DNA of 47,894 nucleotides from Helochares maculicollis (Eukaryota > Arthropoda > Insecta > Coleoptera > Hydrophilidae). Below, one piece after another: positions 12,560 through 24,681 of the stretch. Positions within the stretch are counted from its first letter, which is position 1. Each line of letters begins with the position of its first letter. The notes beneath the pieces are model-generated. The model made no database searches. It had not been told where the DNA came from and saw only the letters and a list, made by a program, of their open reading frames with translations. Location of the stretch: positions 1 through 47,894 of the forward strand of contig JAWQRO010000225.1 of the NCBI GenBank assembly GCA_033557835.1, given 5' to 3'. The translations under genes were made by a program, and so were the position numbers.

Positions 12560-15310
12560 CCATTATGATGTGTTCATTGCAAACGTGCATAATAGAAAGA
12601 ATAAATGCTTTTCTCTTGCAAACCATAAATTATTTAAACGAAAGAACAACACCGCACGGCGTTGCTTTGCATTCGACAACTTAATAAAGGACATAAGTTA
12701 CACGTTTGGATTTTTTTCTTGGAGCCGAAATGAATGCAACTCTCTAAGGCAAATACAATTGATCATTGAATTAAGAAAAATCCGACGGTATGTGCATTTT
12801 AAATGCCTCATGCAGAAACGGTTCGCTTTGCTGCGACGTTCTAGCCTTTGAGATCTATGTCGGTTCTAGGCTTTCTCCCTTTATTTAAAGTAAACTATCT
12901 CTATTAGAGGTACTTACATGAAATCCCATGACCTGTGCAAGCCGTAGTTTAAGTAACCCGCTAAGATGTTATCTGTCCAAGAACAGGTACGGAGCACGAT
13001 ATTCTTGCTTTATACTACCATAATCGTATATCTTTATCTAGTGGTTGTATCTTCCTCGACTCTCGTGTATATTTTGTATTGGGAACTAAGAGCCGTGGTA
13101 CATATGAAGTCTTTTAGTTCGTAAGTTTGCTGGGAGTACCCGAAGTAAATTACTCACAATGTAATGCACAAATAAAGCCGCGCGTAAACTTTTATTTTAT
13201 TTCATCTAAAGAAGCGTTTTGTTTTATAAATCCTTTGCCAGATAGTCTATAAAACACCGGTACAAATTTGATTCATCTCCCGGTGTAACTTTCACCTCTC
13301 CTCGTGCATACGTGATTACACGTTATTACATATAAATTGATCCGAATGATGTATAAATAATAAAATATACGCAATAACCGCCGAGCTGGTGAGCATACCA
13401 TTAAAACTGCTTAATAGTTTTTATCCTTTATGTAACTGAACATTAAATAATAATAAATTTATATCATTGATGCTTGAAATACATTAATTCATCTTAGAGC
13501 AAAATTATGGGCATACTTTAGAAAAAGAGGCGTGAGCTAGAGATGGAAGAATATGCAAATGACGAGAAACAGTTATCTTGGGGTACAATATTAAGATGAA
13601 ATAACATTAGAAATTATGCACATAATTTAGAATTATCACTCACTTGCATTCTTAAGGCAACAAAAAACTTTTATTTCTTTAAGTGTCTATTTTTAAATTT
13701 TAAATTAATATAAAATTTTGAAAAAAGTTAAAAGAAAAAAATTGCACAATATTTGCATTTCTTACCTGATAGAGCGGAGCATCATCAATAGGCAGGAATT
13801 TTAATCATTGCCAAAAATTTCCAATTTGTGCCGCTTTGGATGTTGTGACATTCCTCTGAAAATGCATATAGGAATCCATTAACACACTATTTAAAAGATA
13901 TTATACATTAACAAGTTTTTCTAAGCGAACAAATGGATGGCATCAGACAATAAGATACGCCAATAAAATTAGCATTAAGGTTTCAGATTATTTAAAGATA
14001 TAACAGGAGGGATTAATATTCATTAGGACTCAAGTTTTTTGCCACGTTTTTTTCAACGCTTCTATAAATAAATATCGTCCTTTTTTCTCTCTTCTCGTGA
14101 AGCTTTGTAGACGTTAATCAAATTGGTGACGCTTTTCGACCGGATTCAAAAGAAAACGTCTATTTTTATTCCGCACTTCATTCCTGCGGCGGAAAGTTAC
14201 AACAGGAAGTGAGTGGAAATGGAAAATCGTTTTTATTTCTCGCAATTGACATCAATGCAGCTTGTCGTAATAAATATATCGTTCGCACTTTTACTTGGGT
14301 AAAAATCATTTTTGAAATTACTTTCACAAAATTGATTTTAAATTAGAACCCAATTCATTTAAACAGAAAAAAAATCAATACAGGAAATTAAATTTTCATC
14401 TTAGGAAACAATGTTTCCATCTCAAATAAAAATGTTTCAATCGCAGCAAAACAATTAATGCACAGATTCAACAATTTAATTCTTTTAAATGTATGCATGT
14501 GATACTGAAATAGGCGATTTTATGGGACACTATGTAATACGGTGTGATCATCACGTAATAGATTAGCACTGTACTGATTAGATTTGCATAAAAATGCCAT
14601 TTGTATTGATTGACACATTAAAAAGCAGCAGAAAATGTAATCTGAATTTGGGATGATAATAAAAGTCGAATTTTAAATATCTGCAATAAATATCTCGCTA
14701 ATTACTGCGGTTTTCTTTTCTTAATTGTTACATAAATTTCCTCCTTTTAGTGCAGGTGAAGGGGTTTTCAAAAGATTTTCGCATCTACTAAAATGGCAGT
14801 GGTGCATATAAAAATAAAAATGTTTTTTATTTTTGCAAGTTTTAAACGTAAAACACGAATGAAATCAACTTGTCGTGAATTATACACAACATCCTTATTA
14901 GTTGAGCGCTGGTAAATAAATAGCCATAAATCAGCATGGCAGACGTTATACAAATAAATCAAATCCCATCCAGTTACAGCAAGTAACATACCTATGAATA
15001 TAGTCGCTCAATAACGAAATTCCGTATGCTACAAGTGTAAATATGGCTACATTTTGGCAGACAGCAGGATTCTAATAAACGCAAGCTGATAATATATGTA
15101 AAATAATAATAAGACATGTCCTTTGCTTGTATCAGATAAATCAAACGAGAATGTCGACATTCATGACAGCCGTCTAAAAATACAAAAATAGTCAATGATT
15201 AAAATCGTGAATATTAAAACGAAAAATATTATGTTTCATTATAATGAACTGTTCCTATAAACTGGGTAATCTATTGATTCACGATTGTTGTTACAATGAA
15301 TAATGATGTA
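12560..15310. other. Noncoding block of mixed composition, candidate regulatory DNA
   Basis: Compared with its surroundings this block has fewer homopolymer runs and more G and C in short clusters, for example AAAGCCGCGCGTAAAC near 13176-13191 and a clustered stretch at 14130-14215. Many TTTAT/TTAAT homeodomain-type and GTAAAC forkhead-type words occur. Open frames at 12570-12851, 14989-14768 and 15195-14992 carry no recognisable domain. The frames overlap without splice-bounded structure, so I do not call them genes. Conserved noncoding regulatory DNA is an inference from texture only. Confidence 0.3.
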
Positions 15311-15730
15311 TAATTGCAATTTGCACGTTTTGCGCAAGGCATAAAAAGTGTTAGTGTAGAGTTTAAATTGTAAAATGATCGAAAATTCTTGTGTTTGTTG
15401 CAGAAAGAATATTATTACAAAAACTATTTATTCCTTTCATACATTCTTTTTCTACAACTTATAAAGAAAACCATGTTAGATATGTGGTTGAAAGAAAATA
15501 TATATATTAGGGTTGAACGAGTTGCCAATTTCAATTACTTCCATTAAAACTATAAATATTATTAGACAACGGTAAAAGCGCTTGCCAAGACATCGAACAT
15601 TGACAAAAACGAAAATTTAGGGGTTATTGGCGAGGTCAAGATAATAGTATAATTTTTATTAAATAAGTTTATTTAATTAAAAAACATTCAAATATAGTTA
15701 ACTAGCAGTCGCAATCAAATATTTCATTTT
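15311..15730. other. Unassigned spacer upstream of repeat-family ORF
   Basis: AT-rich. It may include the 5' end of the element that encodes the ORF at 15731; no terminal repeat was found by eye. Confidence 0.3.
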
Positions 15731-16238
15731 TTGAATATACTTGGGTCCTGTAACAGAGGAGCGCTTGTTGATTTATGTTTTGTAAGTGACTTCTACGAGA
15801 AAAAATTAAAATGTCCGATATTTGGTGAATATGCAGAGTTCAAACATAATATCTTACCTACGTATGAAATCGTGATGAAGCTCTATAGATGCGTCAGACA
15901 AGACTTAAAAGTAAAAAATTACTCAACAAAAGAACCTACGTTTTTGGAAATCACCGACATAGTTGGAACGAAAATAGAAGAAATGTGGATAAGATCTTCT
16001 ATTCCAACTGCCACACACAATCGAGTTTTGCAGTTACTAAAAAGTCAGCACTCATTATGTTATACTTTGAAGAATCTTTAAGTAGAAAAGTTAGAAGAGT
16101 TCAAAGTACAAAGTAGCAAGCTTTTTGACATAAATGCATGTAAGTGTACAGAGCTTATTAGCTGTAATTGTTTTAGAGGAAAAAAAAGTGCCTAAAGAAG
16201 AACAAAGATTTTTAAAAGACCAACGCATTAAGAGACTA
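15731..16238 (+). pseudogene. N-terminal half of a multi-copy insect repeat-family ORF, interrupted
   Basis: The frame is open from 15731 (TTG; no ATG start seen) for 116 codons: LVDLCFVSDF, KCPIFGEYAEF, IRSSIPTATHNRVLQLL. After one in-frame stop (TAA 16079-16081) it continues with EEFKVQSSKLFDINACKC and ISCNCF. A run of A bases at about 16178-16186 forces a one-base frame change, then KVPKEEQRFLKDQRIKR reads up to 16236. The Cys-rich FDI-CKC motif and the SIPT motif match my memory of a large uncharacterised protein family found in many copies in insect genomes. I cannot give it a verified name or function. A mariner element then cuts the frame at a TA, and the family sequence resumes after 17436. 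One stop, one frameshift and one insertion make it a pseudogene. Confidence 0.6.
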
Positions 16239-17435
16239 ATATGTTGTTCAATAAAATTTGCGGTTCGATAAGAAAAACACAATCTTATGGTTTGAAGTAA
16301 ATTTTATTATTCAGTACAGTTTCCCTGAACAATAATATACTTGTTCCAACGAGATTCCAATTCATGAAGTAAGCATCTGGAAGGACTGCAAAATACGCTT
16401 CCGCATCTACTATGACCTCATGCCACACATGCATTTTCTTAGGTCTGAAAACAAATGGAAGTCACTAGGGACCAAATTTGGTGAAGATGTAGAGTGCTCA
16501 ATTCATACTTTAATTCATAGATTTTAGCCAATCTCAAAATTCTCATGTGATACGATGCATTGTCCTAATGAAAGAAGATTTTTTTCTTCTGCAAACCGGG
16601 TATTTTTACTCGAATTTTTACTTTCGCTTGGTCTAAAAGGTTACAATATCATTCAGAACTTATTATTTTACCAGTTTGCAAGTAATCCACAAATAAAATT
16701 ATTTTCGTATCCCAAAATACTTATGCTATCACCTTCTTGGCCGATTTCGGGACACGACCTCGTTTCGGAGCTGAAGAATAAGTTTCACAACACTCTTTAT
16801 TCTGAATGATAAATCAACGCACAAAATCCACTTTATCATTTTGAAAACGCTGAAAATGTTGCTGAGAAAGTCGAACTCGAATGTGTTTTTGTTTCACTTT
16901 TAGCGAATGCGACACCCATTATGCACGCAACTTTATGAAACCCAATTCTTCAGTCAAAATATAGCTTGCACTGCCCTAGAAGCCTAGGGGATCTACTAAA
17001 TCTCTTTGAGTCACTCAACGATTTTCCAATACGATACCTGTATTTTGTCTATGACTTCTGGGGTTGTTTCTATTTTTGGACGACCTTGATGTGGAACGTC
17101 TCCAAGGCTAGTACGACTGCGTTTAATTCAGTAACTTATATATCTTCTGTACTAATTGAAATCGAAGACATTACATACTATCAACATTCGTTCATAAGTT
17201 TCATTTGCTTTTAAAACTTTCAAAAATAAAAACTCACTGCACGGTACTTGATTTTTCATTGTAAAAAAAATACTGTGACACGTCGATACTAAATGGCTTG
17301 TAAACAAAGAATGAATTGACACATTGAAATGAAACTTTACACATGTACCTATAAAAAGTGCACTGACATACCAAAAAAAATAGGCTAGTACCAAAGCTCT
17401 TTCTTATCGACCCGAAAACTTTATGAACAGCCTAG
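16239..17435 (-). mobile_element. Mariner transposon copy A1, full-length but dead
   Basis: Inverted ends are recognisable: GTTGTTCAATAAAATTTGCG then GTTCGATAAGAAAAAC on the left, and TTCTTATCGACCCGAAAACT then TTATGAACAGCCTAG on the right. A TA at 16237-16238 fits the left target duplication; the right one is altered to TTA. Length is about 1.2 kb, normal for mariner. Transposase runs on the minus strand. Only scraps survive, for example an FIRTMHR remnant of the FHQDNA motif near 16560, and RPKKMHVWHEVIVDAEAYF near 16420. It shares sequence along its whole length with copy A2 (46754-47836) and, in opposite orientation, with A3 (20320-20934). It is inserted inside the repeat-family ORF. Confidence 0.85.
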
Positions 17436-18780
17436 TTATGGTTTTAGGAAGAACAGATCTTATCCTGAGTAAAAAATTGTAGAATATAAGATTATGTGTT
17501 CTAAAACATGAAATCAACCATAATTCAAATTCACAAATTGAAGAAGTTTCCTTTACATTAAATCGGCTAAATAGATCTGATGTTAGTTCTAATGTCGATC
17601 TTCCTTCTTACTCGTCGTTGACACCGCTGATACAGTAGAACAAAAGCTTATCAATGCCACGGATGCCAGTCTTCATAGTTTGACGACTGTATGCGATATA
17701 TACGGAATATCGACTAAGCTTCGGCGACTTACGTATCATCTATTTTATGTTCTGCTTCTGATGCTGAATGACGGAAAGAAAAAACAACTAAATCTATTTT
17801 AGAAGGATTGAAGAGGTATACAGTGATTGTACAAAAGTATTTCGATTATAGATGAACCTGATTATGTTTATGTTGGGTATGTGTTTCTAATATCGACTAA
17901 TACAAGAAATATTGAAATAGCCATTCGCAGGTTTTTGACGACTGAAAACACAAATAAAGGAAAAATGGGAATCGGGGTTCGTCTTTTGGAAAATAGATTA
18001 TATCGACCATTACAATGGTTAATTTCTTTTAGACGCCAATGAGTTATCATTGAATCATTTTTCACCTATTTGGATGGCCCTAATGTAGGACCTAAATTGC
18101 AGTTCACAATGGTAAAGGATTAACATCATGCAAGATGGTGATATTTGCCCACTTTAAGAAGATGGGTGAACTATTATCATAAATACCAATAGTTTTCATT
18201 AAAGGATCAGAAATATTTACTAGAAATTGAGACAGCTGTCATAAATGGATCCTGCACTCCTGATGTATTACAGAGAAGCCATGTTACGCCATGCCTGCCG
18301 GTTGACAAGAGCTAATCGCATACTGCTGAAAATTTGTTGTTGAGTATGACAACAGATTCACGTAAGCATATTCGAAAACTCGTTGCAAGATGCTTTTTAA
18401 AAGCTCGTCAAGTTAATAAAAAACGAACTCTCAATACTGATGAATATTTCGTATGAGCTGTTAAAAGATCTAATTGAAAAAGGAGAAAGTACAGTTTTGG
18501 AGTTTATGAGACTGCCTTGCCACAAACAGTCTATAGAAAAACTAGCAAAAGCGGTGACAGAACCAGCTAACATACAATCGCAAGAAACCCTACCACTAAA
18601 GAGAAAACGAAAGCAACTGCTTGAGTTTGGGAGTAAAGCCTACAAACTAGCAAAGAAATTAAGAATCAACTCCTGTCAAAAAATACAATATCGGCAGATT
18701 TCCTTTCATAAATATCTATCGAAAATTATTTCTAAGAAACTATCCAACAAGAAATTTTCTATAAGAAGACTGCACTGATT
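17436..18780 (+). pseudogene. C-terminal half of the interrupted repeat-family ORF
   Basis: After the mariner copy, MVLGRTD resumes the family sequence at about 17441. Fragments then follow in several frames: SSLTPLIQ near 17620; a piece at 17827-18042 with IDEPDYVYVGYVF and LLENRLYRPLQWLI; FTYLDGPNVGPK near 18063; LLLSMTTDSRKHIRKLVARC near 18335; and a final open stretch at 18440-18778 with FMRLPCHKQSIEKLAKAVTE and a Lys-rich tail. The RPLQW and PCHKQ-EK motifs in this order match my memory of the same multi-copy insect family. Several stops and frameshifts. Function unknown; mobility by its own transposase is possible but not shown here. Confidence 0.6.
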
Positions 18781-19389
18781 CGGCAATAATATTATAAGTA
18801 GCACAGTAATCTTTTCTTTTTGTAACGAACCATTCACCGAACTATTATTTCACATTTTCATATGGATCAAAACACTGATCAATAAGTGCGAGAGCCATCG
18901 ATTCAAATAACTAGTTATCAGGAGAAGCCAAGCCTGGCGAGTAATCCTAATGAGGTAGATATGATGAAGCATTGTTATGAATAAATTACTTTGTGTTGCC
19001 TCCCGCCGACCTTTTTCAATCAACAAACGGTTTTCCCAGATTTTAAAAGCTCATAGTAGACCACACACTTTTAGTACCTTCAAACAGAAAACCATCGTCT
19101 TTTTACTAAAACGATTTCGTTCACCTGATTGTTGTAGTATTGTTAAGGTACATAACCAGTGTTTATTATCTGTGAACTTTATAGTGTGAAAGGGTTGTAT
19201 CGGCTCCAGAACTGCTTCAGAATTGAGATACCCGTACGATTTCATCTATAGCCTGAGCCCGAATTCCTTATCAACCCTTCACACATAGCCGTCTGAAGCA
19301 TGTAGAAATTTTTATGTTACCAGGAGTTTGGCTCCGTTACAGCTTAAAAATGTACCAAGGATGTTATCACATCGTTGTCGGTTTGAAAT
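18781..19389. other. Unassigned spacer
   Basis: A plus-strand frame at 18977-19189 and a minus-strand frame at 19245-19051 overlap. Neither has motifs or gene context. This may be the 3' part of the element containing the split ORF. Confidence 0.3.
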
Positions 19390-19490
19390 CATCATCACTT
19401 CACCATCACAATATGTCTTAACTCATCGACTTCTCATCAGCCTCTCATCGACATCTCATCAACATCTCATCATCATCGCATAATAATCTA
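19390..19490. repeat. Imperfect CTCATC-type short tandem repeat
   Basis: CTCATCGACTT, CTCATCAGC, CTCTCATCGACAT, CTCATCAACAT and CTCATCATC occur one after another, an imperfect 9-13 base unit built from TCATC. It is flanked by further CATCA words from 19388. It sits beside the truncated mariner B copy. Confidence 0.7.
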
Positions 19491-19619
19491 ATCGCAACCA
19501 CAAGTGTTTACCATCAAAAATAAGAACAATACTATTGAACCATTGTACCATTTGGAAAATATTATCTTTTAAAAATCTTTTAAAACAAATACAATAGAAC
19601 AACATGTTTAATTACATCA

Positions 19620-20288
19620 TTCACAATTCATATTAGACTCGGTTTTGCCATCGATGTAGATGATGCTCCTGGATTTACCCATGATTTCTTACGCTTGGGA
19701 TTGTAAAAGTAAATCCCTAATATTGCGATGCAAACACGGCTTTCTTTTGAACAGAGAACGCAAAATTTTTTGTGCGTTTCCATTTATTTGTTACACAACA
19801 CATCTTTCCCAGCTCATGTAGGAAATTGCAAACATCTTGTTAAGTAACTGCCAATTGCATTATGAGTTGTTTTAGGGGTTCGTCCAACTATGCGTGCAAA
19901 TCTATATCTTCATTAATTTTGTCGGTTTTCTATGTTCCATGTCTGCAACATCAAAGTTGCCGCTTTTGAAACGCTGAAACAATCGTTGACACGAATCTAG
20001 AAGTAGAGCATGTTCAAATTATCCTTCTTGAAGTCATCGATATGATTCAGCAGCAGCCTTCTTCAAATGTAAATAAAACATTACTGTTGTCTGAAAATGC
20101 TCTTTGTTCGTTGTTAATATTGACATTTTGATCACAACAATATAACATGATACACACACTTTTTCTGTCTATCACTAGTGCGCGTCTAAATCGTTTTCAT
20201 GGCACAACAAAATGGCAATATTACAGTGCAATCTGCATTAGTGCACCACCTATTGTCTGAAAACCGGAATTGGTAGTTATACACCTAG
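19620..20288 (-). mobile_element. Mariner transposon of a second lineage (B), 3'-truncated
   Basis: On the minus strand the element starts at about 20288 with CTAGGTGTATAACTACCAAT then TCCGGTTTTC, a mariner-type end. An ATG at 20126 opens MSILTTNKEHFQTTVMFYLH, KKAAAESYR and, after stops and frameshifts, CQRLFQRFKSGNFDVADM (the helix-turn-helix region). Further on, near 19720-19640, YNPKRKKSWVNPGASSTS and MAKPS correspond to the middle of the catalytic domain. The D,D motif itself is not intact, and the C-terminal third is absent or unrecognisable. End and protein sequence differ clearly from copies A1-A3. Confidence 0.75.
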
Positions 20289-20319
20289 TATAGCCATATA
20301 TTTGCATTTAACATTTTCA

Positions 20320-20934
20320 TTGACTCTTGCTGTTTCTTTCTCAACAATATTTACAGTGTTTTCATAAGATTTTATGCGTCGATTCACTAGAAATGAAACT
20401 TTGTCTATCACTATGATCCTGAATTAAAATAAGAGGCTAAAGTGTTTTATGAACCTTGTTCTTCGGCTCTGAAACTAGTTCGTGTCCAGAAATCGGGCAA
20501 GAAGGATTACTTGCAAACTGTCAAAACAATAAATTCTGAATATTATTGTAATCATTTAGACCAGCTGAAGGAACAAATTTGTGAAAAAGAACCGAAAAAA
20601 GAAAATAATCAATTTTCATAATGAGTAAAATCTATGAATTAAAATTCAAATTGTTGGAACATACACTGTATTCACTAGTGACTTCCATCTGTTTCCAGAC
20701 CTAAAAAAATGCATGTGTAGAAAACGTTTTTCATTAAATTATGAGGTCATAGCAAATGTGGAAACGTATTTTGCAGTCCTTCCAGATTCTCACTTAAGGG
20801 ATGAAATCCATAAATTGGAATCTTGTTGTAATAAGTGTATTGATATTCAACTAGACTATTCTGAATAAAAAGTGTATTTGAAACCATAAAATTGTGTTTT
20901 TCTTATCGAACCAAAATCTTATTGGACAACCTAA
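20320..20934 (+). mobile_element. Mariner transposon copy A3, 5'-truncated
   Basis: Same family as A1 and A2 but in the opposite orientation. The 3' end is well kept: TTCTTATCGAACCAAAATCT then TATTGGACAACCTAA, followed by TA at 20935-20936. Transposase scraps on the plus strand include LKLVRVQKSGKKD near 20470 and TINSEYYCNHLDQLKEQICE near 20525-20585, which is the mariner segment before the third catalytic residue; stops follow. The 5' half, including the helix-turn-helix, is missing. It abuts mariner B. Confidence 0.8.
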
Positions 20935-20959
20935 TAATCTCTTTGTTTCAAAACTATAG

Positions 20960-22510
20960 AAGTCTTACTTTCGATCTTGTAACCCTATAATCTTGATCTT
21001 TTAATCATGATTTAAAGATTTTGAAACGATTTGATTAAATTCTGAACTTAAATTTGCTTGCTTGAAATTTTTTATAAATATTTTCGATGTGTCAATTTAC
21101 TGCTTCTATATTAATTTATTTCTATAGTTTTGAATTTTTACTAAATCAATTTCAATTGTACATATAAATTATTTCCAATCCTACATTTTAAACTTACTCC
21201 ATATTTTTGACCCTAAAAGTTTTAATCCGAATATAAATGTAATCTTCAATTTTAAGTATCAACATTATATTTTTTACTGAATTCTTGACCATTTATTTGT
21301 GTTTCGTAATATATCGTTGTAGCTCTATTTTTATTTTCCTTAAATCCTCCACTTTTGACTTGGTAGATTTAAATAAAGATGATCTCAAGCTTCTTAACCC
21401 CACACCCTGAGATTAATTTTGAAAAGCTGAATTTTTTAATCCTTACGATTCAATTTTGAAATACTAATGCTTTATACAGGGCACTTCTTGTTTATGAACT
21501 CTTGAATATGATTTATAAACCAAGATACTTGACCTTGGACTCTAAATTTTGATAGCTTTTTATCGATAACATTGTTTTGATTACAGAATTAATCTTTCAA
21601 TAATAAAACAGTGAAATTATCATGTTTGCTTCTTAAATAAAATCAAATAGTTTAAATTTTAAATTGATCGATATTTTGTATTTGAATTATTTTAAGTTTA
21701 TTTATATCTTGGAGCTTTGGATTCTGGAAATCATACAATATGAGCACATTGAAAGTTTCACCCCACATACTTTATTTTGATATTCTAATTTTGAATAAGT
21801 AATTCTTTTATTTTAGTTCTAAATTATATATCTTACATATTTGATCACGATATTTTTGGTGATGTATCCTGAAATTATTGGGTTTCTTATCTTATATTAT
21901 ATAACCTGATATTTTAAATGTATCATTTTCCTGCAGTAATTTTTATCCTGATGTTTAGTCTTCGATTTTGAGTTTTTATCCTGAGATCGTGAAGTTTTAA
22001 TTCTCAGCTGCTTAATTTTTTATCCTAAATCTTTGAAATTTTTGAATTTTATATTCTTGATATTAAGTTTTAAGAAATTCGTTAGACGCTTTAAATGTAT
22101 TACCAAGAATGTAATATTTTTTATCTTACAATTACAATTATTGATCCTAAATTCTTAGAGTTTTAATTTTTCATTCTGGGTATTTAATACCCCCCTTTCA
22201 TTTATTTTATCGCTATACTTCAAATAATTCAAGATTGCACGTCTTACAATGCTGCACTTTTATCCTATAAATCTTAATTCTAATTTATTTACATCAAATA
22301 GCAATACATTTGAATTTTGTTATCTTGGGATTTTGAAATAATAGTCTTAAAGTTATAATTGTGACGATTAGACAATGTCATATCAAATTCTTGAGTTTTT
22401 GTTGTGATTCCTATTTTGAAACATATGAGTTTGATTGTGGACTCAAGATATTTTGGTCCCTTAATCTTAAGCTTTATAACTATAACTTTTTCCTTGAAAT
22501 TTTTCACATG
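20960..22510. repeat. Very decayed tandem array (minisatellite-like)
   Basis: Related words recur every ~25-40 bases across about 1.5 kb: TTTTTATCCTGATGTTT (near 21946), TTTTTATCCTGAGATCGTGA (near 21975), TTTTTTATCCTAAATCTTTG (near 22017), TTGATCCTAAATTCTTAGAG (near 22142), TTTTATCCTATAAATCTTAA, GTTATCTTGGGATTTTGAA and TTGATCTTTTAATCATGA (near 20994). They fit a rough unit of T(n)ATCCTGARATYTTGAA plus TTTTAATT. No units are identical, so the array is old or spurious. The minus-strand frame at 22507-22289 falls inside it and is probably a by-product. Confidence 0.4.
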
Positions 22511-23900
22511 GAATTATAAATGTGTGTTATGTACATTAATTTAGTTAAGTGTTAATATAAACATATTTGCATTTGGAAGTATTAATATTTATACAGCTTA
22601 CTATTACGTTTATGTTACTTTTACCTTATTGAAGTATTTTATGAATAATGAATAACTGATTGTTAATCGAAGATGATCCATATATAGCTGTGGTACCTAT
22701 GTGGACATTATTGCATTTCAGTGAGAGTATTGCGTTTCATTGTCCATGTAAAAGTTTAAAAGTTTTTTTTTATATAAATAGCAATTCTGTCATTTTTATT
22801 AACTTTTGCTTTATTATTGAACAATTAATAATTATAATTTATAATTTGTCATAAGTGCGCTCACAATTTTCTAATTTAAAAGATTTGAGTAAAACAAATA
22901 ATTCGTAAAATATCTTAAACAATCTTAATGGGATAGTTTAAATTTTATTAGTGGGTCTTGAGTTTTTAATATGTTTCAATATTATTGCTTATGTTAGACT
23001 GTATAATAAAATAATATTTTGTTTACAATATGCGTTTGCTCAAATTGCTATTTGATTAGTCCATGCTGATAGATTTCAGCAGCTCTTCCGCATAGGCAAC
23101 CAATAATTCAGGCATACTACGGAAACAATATAAGGCTATAATACTGACCGCACACAAAAATTATTTTTCCAGCTATCTTGAAAATCTCTCATTACTAAAG
23201 GCACTTAAAAAAGAAATATATTTTATACAATCAAAAAAGTTCACAGAAATCATTAATTTCAAAAGCAACAGTGAATTGATTTCTGTATGAAATTAAATCT
23301 TGTCAATTTAAATATTTAAGTTTTCAAGCGAAAGAGAATTGACAAAAAAATAAGATAATATTTAAATATGGTTTGAATATATGTTTGTGAAAAGCATTCA
23401 AGGCTGCCGCCAAAATTATCAATTCCGGTTATTGATTAACTTTTCTGAAATTTCCCGCTCTGTCAATTATATGTATCACAACGCCATCTTCAAAGATTCT
23501 TGACGCCCCAGAAGCATAAGAAATTTGAAACTAAATCCTCGATTTAAATAATCAAAGCGCTTTAAATGTTCATGACATTTAAATTACGATTTATAAAACC
23601 CATCAAAATCAACTTAACACCAAGCATGGCTAAATAAGCGAGTAAATTATTTGTTGCGCTTACAATCTATAATATACTCTGTAAATAATAACCAACCGTT
23701 TAATGGACAGTTTACTGAAATTAAATAGTTGGATCAAGACACTTCATTGCAGTTCTTCTGTTTCTAAGCTAATATCGTATTGTTGCGCAAAATTAACAAA
23801 TCCAATGGCGCAATTAGCATAAATTGGCCGATATCCATAAATATTTTTGAATCCAACGATTTTTCAGTTAATAGCGCCACCTATCGCTCTGTTATTGAAC
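22511..23900. other. Spacer upstream of KPNB1
   Basis: AT-rich; no recognisable gene. The last 500 bases are more mixed and include CGCCAC and CGCCATC words, which could belong to the KPNB1 promoter or to old repeats. Confidence 0.35.
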
Positions 23901-23908
23901 AGTCTCAA

Positions 23909-23913
23909 TCAGT
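23909..23913 (+). promoter_or_regulatory. Possible initiator (TCAGT) for KPNB1
   Basis: TCAGT in AATCAGTAACGG matches the arthropod initiator consensus and lies 375 bases before the KPNB1 ATG. No convincing downstream promoter element was found at the expected spacing. The word is short and occurs often by chance. Confidence 0.2.
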
Positions 23914-24287
23914 AACGGTTTCTGGGGTAAATGCGATCTAGTACGCATTGAAAAATAGTTCGGTAATTTTGTCAAAATAATTGTGTGATATTTTATTAAA
24001 AATTTGCATTTTTAACAATAGATTATAATAAACATATAATCCCGTTAAGACTCGCATCCGTTGTGGATTAGCCGGTGCTAATTAGTGTGTTGCAGTTGTA
24101 ACGATCACAAATTGACAGCAGCATCGGGCGGAGTGATTCTTCTCTCATCCAATCTACTTACATTTCAACTTCAATCCGATCTTACATGTGGTGTTTGCCG
24201 ATCAGAGTGCCGGTTATACTCCAAGACTGATTTTTCAACACACACTTGATATCTAATCCAGGGATACCGACATCGCGTCCGACCACA

Positions 24288-24342
24288 ATGCATCAAGAAA
24301 CACTGCAACTCATTCAAATTTTAGAAAAGACAGTCTCTCCAG
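24288..24342 (+). CDS. KPNB1: Importin subunit beta-1, coding exon 1
   Basis: ATG at 24288 (context ACCACAATG, adenine at -3 relative to the ATG) starts MHQETLQLIQILEKTVSP. LEKTVSP is the conserved N-terminus of importin beta from flies to mammals, which supports this start. The exon ends after CCAG at 24342 before GTGAGT, leaving one base of a split codon (G|AT, Asp) that the next exon completes. The first intron is 97 bases (24343-24439). Confidence 0.93.
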
Positions 24343-24439
24343 GTGAGTCTCAACCCTTACATTTCTTCACTTCAACTTGCCATGCCTGTTCTCCACGAGA
24401 CCCACATCCTTTGCTAACGACATTGGGGTTCAATTGCAG

Positions 24440-24681
24440 ATAAAGCTGAGTTAGAGCAAGCATCATCGTTTCTTGAACAGGCGGCCACCGCTAACTTACC
24501 AGAGTTCATAAAAACCCTATCGGATATCCTTCGACATGGAGGGAACAGTCCTGTGGCCCGGATGGCAGCTGGCTTGCAACTCAAAAATCAACTCACCTCC
24601 AAAGATCAAAACATTAAGCTATCGTACCAACAACGATGGCTGGGATTTCCAGAAGACATTCGAAACTATATTAAGAAAAAT
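24440..24681 (+). CDS. KPNB1: Importin subunit beta-1, coding exon 2
   Basis: The acceptor is CAATTGCAG at 24431-24439 and the donor is AAT|GTAAGA at 24681/24682. The exon encodes residues 19-99: DKAELEQASSFLEQAA, NLPEFIKTLSDILRHGG, VARMAAGLQLKNQLTSKD, YQQRWLGFPEDIRNYIKKN. This is the importin-beta N-terminal domain, the first HEAT repeats, which contact Ran-GTP. Exons 1 and 2 total 297 bases, exactly 99 codons, so the 3.7-kb intron that follows (24682-28419) is phase 0. Confidence 0.95.

Noticed and set aside
18977..19245. Overlapping open frames on both strands
   Set aside because: Neither has a recognisable domain, good start context or splice signals.
24246..24287. Upstream in-frame extension of KPNB1 exon 1
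   Set aside because: It has no ATG, and the conserved protein starts close to the ATG at 24288.
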